From an uncultured Brevundimonas sp. (lineage in GTDB: Bacteria > Pseudomonadota > Alphaproteobacteria > Caulobacterales > Caulobacteraceae): a DNA stretch of 10,141 bases. Below are positions 1 to 6,194 of the stretch, one piece after another. Where the stretch lies: NCBI GenBank assembly GCA_946885435.1, contig CAMPGL010000073.1, positions 1 through 10,141 of the forward strand, written 5' to 3'. Made by a program: the position numbers and the translations under genes. Below the pieces are notes generated by a model. That model was not told where the DNA came from. It saw only the letters and a program-made list of their open reading frames with translations, and did not search any database. Position 1 is the first letter of the stretch. Each line of letters starts with the position of its first letter.

Positions 1-576
1 GTCATCGACCACCGACGGCAGGGTGTAGAGATACAGGCCGTCCTCGCGGATCAGGACCGGGTCGGACAGCGAGGCGGTGTCCACCTCGCAGCGGCCGCGC
101 ACCAGGTCGTCCCAGACCACGCGCTTGCCGTCGAGCTTGAAGCGCCAGTGCGGGCGGCGGCCCTCGGCCTCCAGCGCCGCGCGCTCCTCGTCCGTCAGGT
201 TCAGCCCGGCCCGGTCGTAGATCGGCGGCTGACCGCGCGACAGCTGCACCTTGCGGCGGCGATCGAGCTCTTCCTGGGTCTCATAGCAGGCGTACAGCCG
301 GCCAATGGCCTTCAGCCGCTCGGCCGCGGCGGCGTAGTGGTCGAAGCGCTTGGACTGGTTGTAACGCTCGCCCCAGACCAGGCCGAGCCAGGTCAGGTCG
401 GTCTCGATGCCCTGCTCGTTTTCGGCCGTCGAACGCTCGAGGTCCGTGTCGTCGATACGCAGCACGAAGACGCCGCTGTTCGCCTGGGCGTACATCCAGT
501 TGACGAGCGCGGTGCGGACGTTGCCGACGTGGAGCTTTCCGGTCGGAGACGGGGCGAAACGGACCTTCACGGTCAT
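1..576 (-). CDS. gltX: Glutamyl-tRNA synthetase, N-terminal 192 residues (gene runs off the window)
   Basis: A class I aminoacyl-tRNA synthetase that charges tRNA-Glu with glutamate in the cytoplasm. The visible protein begins [19 protein letters not shown], where the FAPSPTG segment and HVGN (the HIGH motif) form the ATP-binding signature of the Rossmann fold. [11 protein letters not shown] follows, as in GltX proteins. The sequence ends at [10 protein letters not shown], so the KMSKS loop and the anticodon-binding domain lie outside. The spacing and motifs match full-length GltX. They do not match the shorter GluQ-RS, which has a different HIGH region (typically LHFGSL). The ATG at 574-576 is chosen because the protein then starts just before the conserved RFAPSPTG; the Shine-Dalgarno is poor (AAGG about 12 nt upstream). 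It is the last visible gene of the dksA-hydrolase-gltX run, 56 bp after the hydrolase stop, so co-transcription is likely but not proven. Confidence 0.95.
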   Translation of the reverse strand, partial: MTVKVRFAPSPTGKLHVGNVRTALVNWMYAQANSGVFVLRIDDTDLERSTAENEQGIETDLTWLGLVWGERYNQSKRFDHYAAAAERLKAIGRLYACYETQEELDRRRKVQLSRGQPPIYDRAGLNLTDEERAALEAEGRRPHWRFKLDGKRVVWDDLVRGRCEVDTASLSDPVLIREDGLYLYTLPSVVDD

Positions 577-632
577 GGCGGGCGGACACCTTGAAATGCG
601 GAGCGCGTCAGTCGCGCCCCGCACCGCTCAAG

Positions 633-1481
633 TCAAGGCGAGGACGGCGCGCCGAACAGGATGCGTAGCCCCTGGCGATAGGCGTCCGGCGCATTGGCGG
701 CATGGGTTCCGCCCTCGATGCGGACGCCGTGCAGGCGCCAGGGCCGGCCTGGTCGCGCCTCCCAGGTCGAGAGCCACAGCGCGGCCTCCTCCTGCAGGTC
801 GGGGCGGTCCAGCGTGCCGCTGGTGACGATCACCGACAGGTCGTCTCGCCCCGCCGGAGCCGCAGGCTCGAGCAGGCTTTCGATGCCCGGGGTGAGCGAC
901 GGATTGCTGGCGATGCGGCCCCAGAACAGATCCGGGTCGGTCAGGGCCGAATAGAGCACAAAGGCGCCGCCCCGCGACTGGCCGAACAGTATGCGGCGCG
1001 CGGCGTCCGAGCGGTAGCGCCCCTCGACCTCGGGGATCAGTTCTTCGACGAGGAACCGCTGGAAGGCCGCCGCGCCCGCCGCCTCCTCAATCACGCCCTC
1101 ACCGGGCGTCTGGAAGTCGATGTTCCGGCGGTTCACCTCGGGCGAGAAGCCGCCGTAGGCGATGCCCACCACGATCGCTTCGGGCAGGCCGTCGTCATAG
1201 GTGAGGAACAGGTGGTTGGCCGCCAGGATGGGAAACAGGCTGTCCCCGTCCAGCAGGTAGACGGTTGGATAGAGCCGTTCGGCCGCGTGGTCGTAGCCGT
1301 CCGGCAGGCGGACATAGATGTGATAGGGCCGGCCGATCGCCTGCGACTGGATCGGGAAATAGTCGCCGCGCAGCGCCGGCAGATAATCCAGCGGCGTCGG
1401 CGCGCTCTGCGCCGACGCCGGCGCGGCCTGCGCCAACAGGGCGAACAGCAGCAAGGCTCCGAGACGTCGGAGCCTTCCCAA
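633..1481 (-). CDS. Secreted alpha/beta-hydrolase of the putative esterase (esterase D / IroE-like) family
   Basis: A 282-residue predicted serine hydrolase exported by the Sec route. Residues 1-24 are a signal peptide: basic RLRR, a hydrophobic LLLFALLAQAA core, then ASA before Q25. The nucleophile elbow is GQSRGG, placing the likely catalytic Ser at 169. His260 in GGTHAANA and an Asp in TSGTLDRPD (Asp225 or Asp228) complete a plausible triad. YLLDGD near residues 75-80 and the overall layout match the putative esterase family (PF00756 type), whose members cleave carboxyl esters, including siderophore esters. The substrate here is unknown, and no siderophore genes are visible. The start is TTG at 1479-1481, because it gives an intact signal peptide and no ATG occurs nearby; GGGAC lies about 9 nt upstream. 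The start is only 2 nt after the dksA stop, which suggests translational coupling. Confidence 0.85.
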   Translation of the reverse strand: MGRLRRLGALLLFALLAQAAPASAQSAPTPLDYLPALRGDYFPIQSQAIGRPYHIYVRLPDGYDHAAERLYPTVYLLDGDSLFPILAANHLFLTYDDGLPEAIVVGIAYGGFSPEVNRRNIDFQTPGEGVIEEAAGAAAFQRFLVEELIPEVEGRYRSDAARRILFGQSRGGAFVLYSALTDPDLFWGRIASNPSLTPGIESLLEPAAPAGRDDLSVIVTSGTLDRPDLQEEAALWLSTWEARPGRPWRLHGVRIEGGTHAANAPDAYRQGLRILFGAPSSP

Positions 1482-1483
1482 GA

Positions 1484-1912
1484 TCAGTCGTCCCGGTGAA
1501 CGCGCTCGCGGCGCTCGTGACGCTCCTGGGCCTCGAGGCTCAGGGTCGCGGTCGGTCGAGCGTCGAGACGGGCCAGCCCGATCGGCTCGCCCGTCTCCTC
1601 GCAGTAGCCGTAGGAGCCGTCCTCGATCCGGCGCAGCGCCTCGTCGATCTTGGAGATCAGCTTGCGCTGCCGATCCCGCGTGCGCAGCTCCAGCGCCCGG
1701 TCCGACTCTGACGACGCGCGGTCGACCAGGTCGGGGTGGTTCTCGGTCTCGGCCTGCAGGTTCACGACGGTCCCGCGGGACTCCCGGAGGATCTCCTCCT
1801 TCCAGGCCATCAGCTTCTTGCGGAAATAGTCGAGCTGCCGTTCGTTCATGAACGGCTCGTCGTCCGAGGGCCGATAGGCCTCTTCAACGAAATCAGACCT
1901 CAAAGCGGTCAT
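1484..1912 (-). CDS. dksA: DksA-type RNA polymerase-binding transcription factor (single-cysteine variant)
   Basis: A 142-residue member of the DksA/TraR family. DksA binds in the RNA polymerase secondary channel and, with ppGpp, adjusts promoter choice during starvation. Residues about 23-95 form the charged coiled-coil, whose tip carries DLVDRA with Asp61, Asp64 and Ala66, the DxxDxA motif needed for activity in E. coli. The C-terminal globular part (YGYCEETGEPIGLARLDARP) keeps only Cys104 of the four zinc cysteines; the others are Thr, Ser and Ala. From family knowledge this is common in alphaproteobacterial DksA proteins, which fold without a full C4 zinc site. The ATG at 1910-1912 has GAGGGG 4-5 nt upstream and is directly preceded by TAG, so the start is well supported. 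Met22 is a less likely alternative. It is the first gene of the dksA-hydrolase-gltX run. Confidence 0.95.
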   Translation of the reverse strand: MTALRSDFVEEAYRPSDDEPFMNERQLDYFRKKLMAWKEEILRESRGTVVNLQAETENHPDLVDRASSESDRALELRTRDRQRKLISKIDEALRRIEDGSYGYCEETGEPIGLARLDARPTATLSLEAQERHERRERVHRDD

Positions 1913-1954
1913 CTAACCCCTCACGCCTACAAGCGCCCCCTGAGAAGCGAGGGA

Positions 1955-1983
1955 GCCATACACAGCCGCCGGAGTCGGTTCAA
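1955..1983 (-). promoter_or_regulatory. Candidate sigma-70-type promoter of dksA
   Basis: On the minus strand TTGAAC (1978-1983) and TATGGC (1955-1960) are separated by exactly 17 bp. They match the -35 and -10 consensus in four and three positions. Transcription would begin near 1948, giving a leader of about 36 nt that carries the GAGGGG ribosome-binding site. A GANTC methylation site (1972-1976) sits in the spacer. The rest of the 134-bp gap between the fliX stop and dksA shows nothing else recognisable. This is a pattern match only. Confidence 0.4.
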
Positions 1984-2046
1984 CGTCGAGAACCTGACTT
2001 CACGGAAGCTTGCACGAAGAGGCTGGAGAACCGTGTCTTTCCGGCC

Positions 2047-2466
2047 TCAGGCCGATGTCCGGTACCGGACTTTGGCGAGCTCAACTGCGGCGCGCGTGTC
2101 GATATGGTCCAGCAGGTCAGCCAGGGCGGGATCATCGATCTGATCGCGCTGCTCCGCGCTCGCGCGCGCCAGGGCCTGCAGGGCCGAGGCGCCGTCCTCG
2201 CCGCCGAGCATCGCAAGCTTGAGCGCGTCGAGCCGATCCAGCAGCCCGCCGCCCCTGCGCAGCGCGCGCCTGCGGCGCTCTTCCGGGCCGTCGACCGCCT
2301 GGAGCGCGAGGAGCGCATCGACGGAGCCGACGCCGGCGACCCCGGCCACTGAGGCCGCCGCCGGCGAGGCCGCGCGAGTCCCGCCGGACACGGAGAAGCC
2401 GCCCTCCGCCTGTCTGGGACGGGAGGAGGACTGCGACGAGATCGGGCCGGCGCCGGTGACCTTCAT
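2047..2466 (-). CDS. fliX: Flagellar assembly checkpoint regulator FliX
   Basis: A 139-residue protein resembling Caulobacter FliX, a class II flagellar protein. In Caulobacter, FliX acts with FlbD so that late (class III/IV) sigma-54 flagellar genes are switched on only after the early basal body is assembled. Visible here are a low-complexity Ser/Gly/Ala-rich N-terminal third, then a helical half with DALLALQAVDGPEERRRR, LLDRLDALKLAMLGGED and DHIDTRAAVELAKV, which fit the FliX family. The start is ATG at 2464-2466 (MKVTGAG), the usual MKV start. The open frame extends upstream to 2571, but that extension covers the control region and looks non-coding. AGGGAG lies about 11 nt upstream. The gene is divergent from flgI, exactly as in Caulobacter. 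dksA follows on the same strand after 134 bp and probably has its own promoter. Confidence 0.88.
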   Translation of the reverse strand: MKVTGAGPISSQSSSRPRQAEGGFSVSGGTRAASPAAASVAGVAGVGSVDALLALQAVDGPEERRRRALRRGGGLLDRLDALKLAMLGGEDGASALQALARASAEQRDQIDDPALADLLDHIDTRAAVELAKVRYRTSA

Positions 2467-2500
2467 GCAGCCAAGGTCTCCCTGCCCGGTCACCGAAACC

Positions 2501-2551
2501 TTAACGGCCGGGCAGATTCTGCCGCCCGGCGGCCAAGGGCGACCATTAACC
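2501..2551. promoter_or_regulatory. Candidate CtrA half-sites in the fliX-flgI control region
   Basis: TTAAC occurs at 2501-2505 and TTAACC at 2546-2551. The second reads TTAACCAA, one base from the TTAACCAT form of the CtrA half-site. In Caulobacter, early (class II) flagellar genes are CtrA-activated, and fliX is in that class. Neither site has the second half at the TTAA-N7-TTAA spacing, so assignment to the fliX promoter is tentative. Confidence 0.3.
2511..2523. promoter_or_regulatory. 13-bp inverted repeat, candidate FlbD-binding (ftr) element with a GANTC site
   Basis: GGCAGA-T-TCTGCC is a perfect 6-bp inverted repeat with a 1-nt centre, flanked by further GC-rich near-symmetry (CCGG on both sides). 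Its centre lies about 102 bp upstream of the predicted sigma-54 start of flgI, where FlbD enhancer (ftr) sites are usually found in Caulobacter. GATTC at 2515-2519 inside the repeat is a CcrM-type GANTC site. I infer an activator site for flgI that might also repress fliX. I cannot confirm the match to the published ftr consensus from memory. Confidence 0.4.
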
Positions 2552-2592
2552 AATTGCGCCGCTGAAAACACTCAACATTTTCCGCCGAAAGC

Positions 2593-2608
2593 TGGCACGC
2601 AATTCGCA
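2593..2608 (+). promoter_or_regulatory. Sigma-54 (-24/-12) promoter of the flgI operon
   Basis: TGGCACG-CAAT-TCGCA matches the sigma-54 consensus TGGCACG-N4-TTGCA with one mismatch (TCGC for TTGC). The invariant GG (2594-2595) and GC (2606-2607) are correctly 12 bp apart. Transcription should start near 2619, about 26 nt before the flgI ATG. Sigma-54 control of class III genes such as flgI, with FlbD as activator, is established in Caulobacter. Confidence 0.8.
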
Positions 2609-2644
2609 GCCTGACCTTCGACTTATGCTTAACAGGCGTCGCCC

Positions 2645-3748
2645 ATGACCCTCTTCCTTAGAGTCCTCGCCTTGGCCGCGGCCGTGCTGGCCTTCGCTGG
2701 CCCCGCCCTCGCCCAGTCGAGAATCAAGGACATCACCTCGGTCGAGGGCGTCCGGACCAACCAGCTGATCGGCTACGGCCTAGTCGTGGGCCTGAACGGC
2801 ACCGGAGACTCGCTGAGGAACTCGCCCTTCACCCGCCAGAGCCTTGAGGCGATGATGGAGCAGATGGGCGTCAACATCCGCGACGCCAACGCCAACACCC
2901 GCAACGTGGCCGCCGTCATGGTCACGGCCGAGCTGCCGCCGTTCGCCACGCCGGGCTCCCGCATCGACGTGACCGTCTCGACCATGGGCGACGCCCGCAA
3001 CCTGATGGGCGGCACCCTGCTGGTGACGGCGCTGGCCGGCGCCGATGGTCAGACCTATGCGGTGGCCCAAGGCTCGGTGCAGACGGGCGCGGTCTCGGGC
3101 TCGGGCGCCTCAGGCTCGTCCGTCACCCGAGGCGTGCCGACCGCCGGCCGCATCGCGGCGGGCGCGGTGGTGGAGCGCGAGACAGGCTTCGACCTGTCGT
3201 CCATGCCGATCGTGCGGCTGGCCCTGCGCAATCCCGACTTCACCACCGCCCAGCGCATCGCCCAGGTGATCAACGCCGTCCACCCCGGCACGGCCTACGC
3301 CGAGAATGGCACCGTCGTGTCGGTGCGCGCGCCCCAGGGCCGCGACATGGCCAGCTTCCTGTCGGGCATCGAGAACCTCAGCGTCCCGGTCGACAGCCCC
3401 GCCCGCGTCATCATCGACGAGGTCAACGGCGTCATCGTCATGGGCGACGACGTGCGCATCTCCACGGTCGCCATCGCCCAGGGCAACCTGACCATCAGTG
3501 TCCAGGAAAGCCCCGCCGTCAGCCAGCCCGAGCCCTTCTCACGCGGGGAGACCGTGGTCGTCCCTCAATCCGACGTCAGCGTCGAGGAAGAGCGCGGCCG
3601 CGAGTTGCGCATCGTCAACCAGGGCGCGTCCCTGTCCGACCTTGTGAACGGTCTGAACGCGCTGGGTGTCAGCCCGCGCGACATGATTTCCATTCTCCAG
3701 GCCATCCGCGCCGCCGGCGCGCTCCAGGCCGAAATCGAGGTGATGTGA
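2645..3748 (+). CDS. flgI: Flagellar P-ring protein precursor FlgI
   Basis: A 367-residue structural protein of the P-ring, the periplasmic bushing that surrounds the flagellar rod at the peptidoglycan layer. Residues 1-23 are a Sec signal peptide ending ALA, with cleavage before Gln24. The mature N-terminus SRIKDITSVEGVRTNQLIGY and the GYGLVVGLNGTGD segment (43-55) are hallmark FlgI sequence, and the C-terminus LQAEIEVM matches the family end. The length is normal for FlgI. The ATG at 2645 gives the intact signal peptide; AGG lies 8-9 nt upstream. The gene is driven by the sigma-54 promoter at 2593-2608 and heads a tightly packed operon. Its TGA overlaps the next ATG by one base (TGATG), so translation of the following gene is probably coupled. 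Confidence 0.97.
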   Translation: MTLFLRVLALAAAVLAFAGPALAQSRIKDITSVEGVRTNQLIGYGLVVGLNGTGDSLRNSPFTRQSLEAMMEQMGVNIRDANANTRNVAAVMVTAELPPFATPGSRIDVTVSTMGDARNLMGGTLLVTALAGADGQTYAVAQGSVQTGAVSGSGASGSSVTRGVPTAGRIAAGAVVERETGFDLSSMPIVRLALRNPDFTTAQRIAQVINAVHPGTAYAENGTVVSVRAPQGRDMASFLSGIENLSVPVDSPARVIIDEVNGVIVMGDDVRISTVAIAQGNLTISVQESPAVSQPEPFSRGETVVVPQSDVSVEEERGRELRIVNQGASLSDLVNGLNALGVSPRDMISILQAIRAAGALQAEIEVM

Positions 3749-4074
3749 TGAGCGACCTCGCCGTCTCCCCGGACCTTGTCCGCTCCGTCCTGCCGCAGGT
3801 CCCCGGCGGCGCCGACGCCGCCCGCCTGCGCCAGGTGGCCGAGGACTTCGAGGCCACCTTCCTGTCCCAGATGCTCCAGCCGATGTTCGCCGGCCTCTCG
3901 ACCGAGGCGCCCTTCGGCGGCGGGGCGGGCGAGCAGACCTGGCGGTCCTTCATGGTCGACGCCATGGCCCGGCGCGTGGCGTCCGGCGGCGGCATCGGCC
4001 TGGCCGACCACGTCCAGCGCGAACTGATCGCCATGCAGGGGGGCGCCGCCCCCGCAGCCTCGGAGCCCGTCTGA
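3748..4074 (+). CDS. cheL: Rod-binding protein, FlgJ N-terminal domain only (CheL of Caulobacter)
   Basis: A 108-residue protein consisting of the rod-binding domain of FlgJ without the muramidase domain found in enterobacterial FlgJ. The domain caps and assists growth of the flagellar rod in the periplasm. Visible family features are EDFEATFLSQMLQPMF (residues 32-47), GGGAGEQTWRSFMVDAMA (57-74) and GGIGLAD (81-87). In Caulobacter the equivalent gene after flgI is called cheL and annotated as a chemotactic signal-response protein. That name is historical; the sequence supports only rod binding. The ATG at 3748-3750 is preferred over the GTG immediately before it because GAGG at 3737-3740 is well spaced. 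There is no obvious signal peptide. Peptidoglycan opening for the rod must be done by another enzyme. The stop overlaps the next ATG by one base. Confidence 0.9.
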   Translation: MSDLAVSPDLVRSVLPQVPGGADAARLRQVAEDFEATFLSQMLQPMFAGLSTEAPFGGGAGEQTWRSFMVDAMARRVASGGGIGLADHVQRELIAMQGGAAPAASEPV

Positions 4075-4511
4075 TGGCCCTCTTCGCAGACAGCGCCGAT
4101 GACCGCGTCGGCCAGCTCATCACCCTGACCGAACGCCTCACCGAACGCCTGGCCGAGGAGACCCGCGCCTTCGAGACCCGCCGACCTCAGGACGCCGTAC
4201 CTGGCCTGGAAGAGACCCAGCGCCTCGCCAACGTCTATCGGCACGAATCCGCGCGGGTGAAGGCCGACCGGTCGCTGATCGACACCGCCGACCTGCAACA
4301 GCGCATGGCCCTGATGCGGGCGACCGAGGCCTTCGAGGCCGTCCTGGGCCGTCACGCCCGGGCGGTCGAGGCCGCCCGCACCGTCTCGGAGGGCCTGGTC
4401 CAGGCCATCGCCGCCGAGGTCGCTCAGGCCCGCTCGCCGGCCACCTACGGCGCCGCCGGCCTCGCCGCGAGCGGCGACATGCGTGCCGTCACCCTGAACC
4501 GCCAGGCCTGA
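4074..4511 (+). CDS. flbY: Flagellar protein FlbY (FlgN-like helical protein)
   Basis: A 145-residue, largely alpha-helical, charged protein with no signal peptide or membrane segment. Its place after flgI and cheL and its pattern (QLITLTERLTERLAEETRAFE near the N-terminus, NVYRHESARVKAD in the middle, MRATEAFEAVLGRHARAVEAARTVSEG after it) match FlbY of the Caulobacter flgI locus. It is similar in size and helical character to FlgN-type export chaperones for hook-associated proteins. A chaperone role is an inference, not something the sequence proves. The start ATG overlaps the cheL stop (TGATG) and has GGAG at 4062-4065, so it is coupled to the upstream genes. Its last 23 bp overlap the end of the convergent ABC-F gene. 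Confidence 0.75.
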   Translation: MALFADSADDRVGQLITLTERLTERLAEETRAFETRRPQDAVPGLEETQRLANVYRHESARVKADRSLIDTADLQQRMALMRATEAFEAVLGRHARAVEAARTVSEGLVQAIAAEVAQARSPATYGAAGLAASGDMRAVTLNRQA

Positions 4512-6120
4512 GCTCGATCCGCCGCACCACCCCGATGGCGTCGAGGAAGTCCGCGTCATGGCTGACCACCAGCAGCGCCCCGTCATAGGCCGCCAGCGCC
4601 GCCTCGACGGCCGTGATCGAGGCCAGGTCCAGATGATTGGTCGGCTCGTCCAGGATCAGCAGCTGCGGCGGCCGTACGCCCGTCATCACGCACGCCAGGG
4701 CCGCCCTCAGCCGCTCCCCGCCAGACAGGGTCGAGACTCGCCGCTGCGCCGCCGTGTTGCGGAACAGGAACCGCGCCAGGGCCGCGTGAGCGTCGTTCGG
4801 CGTCGCCTCCGGATTGAGGCGGCGATAGCCCTCGACCAGTGTCTCCCTGGGCCGCAGCAGGGCCGCTTCCTGGTCAAGCAGGGCCGCGTCCACGGGGCGT
4901 CGGACTACGCCGGCCGTGGGCTCCAGCAGTCCGGCGGCCAGCTTCAGCAAGGTGGTCTTGCCCGCCCCGTTCGGGCCGACGACGGCTACGCGCTCCGGAC
5001 CGACGAGCTTCAGCGACACGTCCGCCAGAACCGGGCGGCCACCGGGCGGAGCCCAGCCCGCGCCGTCCAGCTCCAGCACCGTCTTTCCGGCCGCTAGTCC
5101 CGTGGTCAGCATCGGAATCGACAGGGCGCGCACCTGCTCGACCCGCTCGCGCGCCTCGGCCAGCGTGGCCTGGGCCTCCACCCGCCGGCGCTCCGCCAGC
5201 CGGTGCTCGCGGCCACCTGAATTCTCGGCGCGTTCGGCCATGGCCCCGAGCAGGATCTTGGGCTCCGAGCGCCGCATGGCGAAAGCCCGACCCGCCCGGT
5301 CCCGCCGCGCCTTCTTCTCCAGCGCCCGCTGCGCCTCCCGATCGACCTGGGCTCGCTGGCGCTCGGCGGCGTCGAGCTCACGTTCCGCCGCGGCCCGCTC
5401 GGCGGCTTTTCGCTCGGCGTAGAGGTCGTAGTTTCCACCGAAGACGGCGGCGCCCAGAGCCGACAGCTCCACAACCCGGTCCGTCTGGCGCAGCAGGCCA
5501 CGGTCATGGCTGACCACCACCGCCCCACCCTTCCAGCGCCCCAGAATCTCGCTGACCAGTCGGCGCGCCTCGGCGTCGAGGTGGTTGGTCGGCTCATCGA
5601 GCACCAGCAGGTCCGGCTGAGCCAGCAGGAGGCCGGCGAGGCGCAGGCGCGTCTGCTCGCCGCCGCTGAGGCTGGCCGTCAGGCGGTCGAGCGCGAGGCC
5701 GGCCAGGCCGAGTTCGGCGAGGACCTGCGCCAGCCGTTCTTCCAGCGTCCAGTCAGCCTCGACCAGATCCGCGGCGTCGCCCTCGCCCGCGAGAACCCGT
5801 TTCAGCACCGCCAGAATTTCGGCGACGCCCAGGGTTTCGGCCGCCGTCTCGCGCGGACCGGGGACGGCGGCCTGCGGTAGCCAGCCGACGGAGGCCACGC
5901 GCGCCACAGCGCCTTGCGAGGGCTCAGCCAGCCCGGCCAGGATCCGCAGCAGCGTGGTCTTGCCCGCGCCGTTGCGTCCGACGACGCCGGTGCGCTCACG
6001 CCCGAAGGCGAGGCTCAGATTGTCGAAGAGAGTGTGGCCGTCAGGCGTGCGGGCGGCGACGCTGTCGAGCGTCACGAACGCGGATGCGGATGGCCTGGGG
6101 CTGGGGTCGGAGAAGGGCAT
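4489..6120 (-). CDS. ABC-F family ATPase (two ABC domains, no membrane domain)
   Basis: A 543-residue soluble protein with two ATP-binding cassettes. ABC-F proteins act on ribosomes, either tuning translation or protecting against antibiotics; they are not transporters. Domain 1 has Walker A GRNGAGKTT (48-56), signature LSGGEQ (151-156), Walker B LLVLDEP with Glu176, and His205. A charged, Ala/Arg/Glu-rich linker (about 235-335) is probably a coiled-coil hairpin. Domain 2 has Walker A GPNGAGKTT (382-390), signature LSGGER (465-470), LLILDEPTNHLD (487-498) and His521. All catalytic elements are intact. I cannot place it in a named subfamily, so resistance is not claimed. The ATG at 6118-6120 has no clear Shine-Dalgarno and lies inside the small ORF 6041-6178. 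The upstream in-frame stop is TGA at 6175-6177, with no other ATG between, so the start is reasonably secure. Confidence 0.93.
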   Translation of the reverse strand: MPFSDPSPRPSASAFVTLDSVAARTPDGHTLFDNLSLAFGRERTGVVGRNGAGKTTLLRILAGLAEPSQGAVARVASVGWLPQAAVPGPRETAAETLGVAEILAVLKRVLAGEGDAADLVEADWTLEERLAQVLAELGLAGLALDRLTASLSGGEQTRLRLAGLLLAQPDLLVLDEPTNHLDAEARRLVSEILGRWKGGAVVVSHDRGLLRQTDRVVELSALGAAVFGGNYDLYAERKAAERAAAERELDAAERQRAQVDREAQRALEKKARRDRAGRAFAMRRSEPKILLGAMAERAENSGGREHRLAERRRVEAQATLAEARERVEQVRALSIPMLTTGLAAGKTVLELDGAGWAPPGGRPVLADVSLKLVGPERVAVVGPNGAGKTTLLKLAAGLLEPTAGVVRRPVDAALLDQEAALLRPRETLVEGYRRLNPEATPNDAHAALARFLFRNTAAQRRVSTLSGGERLRAALACVMTGVRPPQLLILDEPTNHLDLASITAVEAALAAYDGALLVVSHDADFLDAIGVVRRIELRPGGSG

Positions 6121-6178
6121 AGGCGAGCACGAGCAGCGGAGCGGAAAGGGCGAGACCGATTTCCAGCGTGCTGATCAT
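6041..6178 (-). CDS. Possible 45-residue single-span membrane peptide overlapping the ABC-F start
   Basis: A small ORF starting ATG at 6176-6178, with AGGAGG at 6189-6194 (10 nt spacer), the strongest ribosome-binding site near the ABC-F gene. It encodes MISTLEIGLALSAPLLVLAY followed by ALLRPQ and an Arg-rich tail (RQRRRPHA). Residues about 5-23 could form one transmembrane helix with a positive C-terminal side. The 58 nt before the ABC-F ATG show mostly G/C third positions in this frame, as coding sequence here does; after that the ABC-F frame takes over. It overlaps the ABC-F gene by 80 bp in a different frame. It may be a real small membrane protein, a regulatory leader peptide for the ABC-F gene, or chance. 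I recognise no family with confidence. Confidence 0.4.
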   Translation of the reverse strand: MISTLEIGLALSAPLLVLAYALLRPQPQAIRIRVRDARQRRRPHA

Positions 6179-6188
6179 GACCGTCAGG

Positions 6189-6194
6189 CCTCCT
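6189..6194 (-). promoter_or_regulatory. Strong Shine-Dalgarno AGGAGG serving the small ORF, not the ABC-F ATG
   Basis: On the minus strand the AGGAGG core is complementary to the 16S rRNA tail. It sits 10 nt from the ATG at 6178 but 68 nt from the ABC-F ATG at 6120. It therefore directs ribosomes to the small ORF, and the ABC-F gene is left without an obvious site of its own. Confidence 0.55.

Noticed and set aside
1..576. GluQ-RS (the dksA-linked GltX paralogue of E. coli) instead of GltX
   Set aside because: The HIGH region LHVGN and the [10 protein letters not shown] segment fit GltX, not GluQ-RS.
603..617. GCGCG/CGCGC hairpin between the hydrolase and gltX as a terminator
   Set aside because: The stem is only 5 bp with no T-tract on either strand; the genes are close enough to be co-transcribed.
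702..1499. 265-codon open frame on the plus strand
   Set aside because: Opposite the hydrolase gene, which has a signal peptide and the GQSRGG motif; Arg/Gln-rich shadow translation.
2042..2070. CGGCCT-C-AGGCCG repeat over the fliX stop and GTCCGGTACCGGAC palindrome (2057-2070) as a fliX terminator
   Set aside because: Clear symmetry, but no T-run follows on the minus strand, and the second palindrome is within coding sequence.
2467..2571. N-terminal extension of FliX by 35 codons on the minus strand
   Set aside because: FliX proteins start MKV; the extension covers the divergent control region with the palindrome and TTAA sites and shows no family similarity.
2570..2582. IHF-like site ACTCAACATTTTC between the enhancer candidate and the sigma-54 promoter
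   Set aside because: IHF often bends DNA here in Caulobacter, but the match to WATCAANNNNTTR has two mismatches and is too weak to list.
3669..4586. 305-codon open frame on the minus strand across cheL and flbY
   Set aside because: It runs antisense to two well-supported flagellar genes and across the ABC-F end; its composition is that of a shadow frame.
6041..6178. Resemblance of the small ORF to KdpF (hydrophobic stretch followed by YALLRP)
   Set aside because: Only a few residues match, the tail differs, and no kdpA/B/C genes are present.
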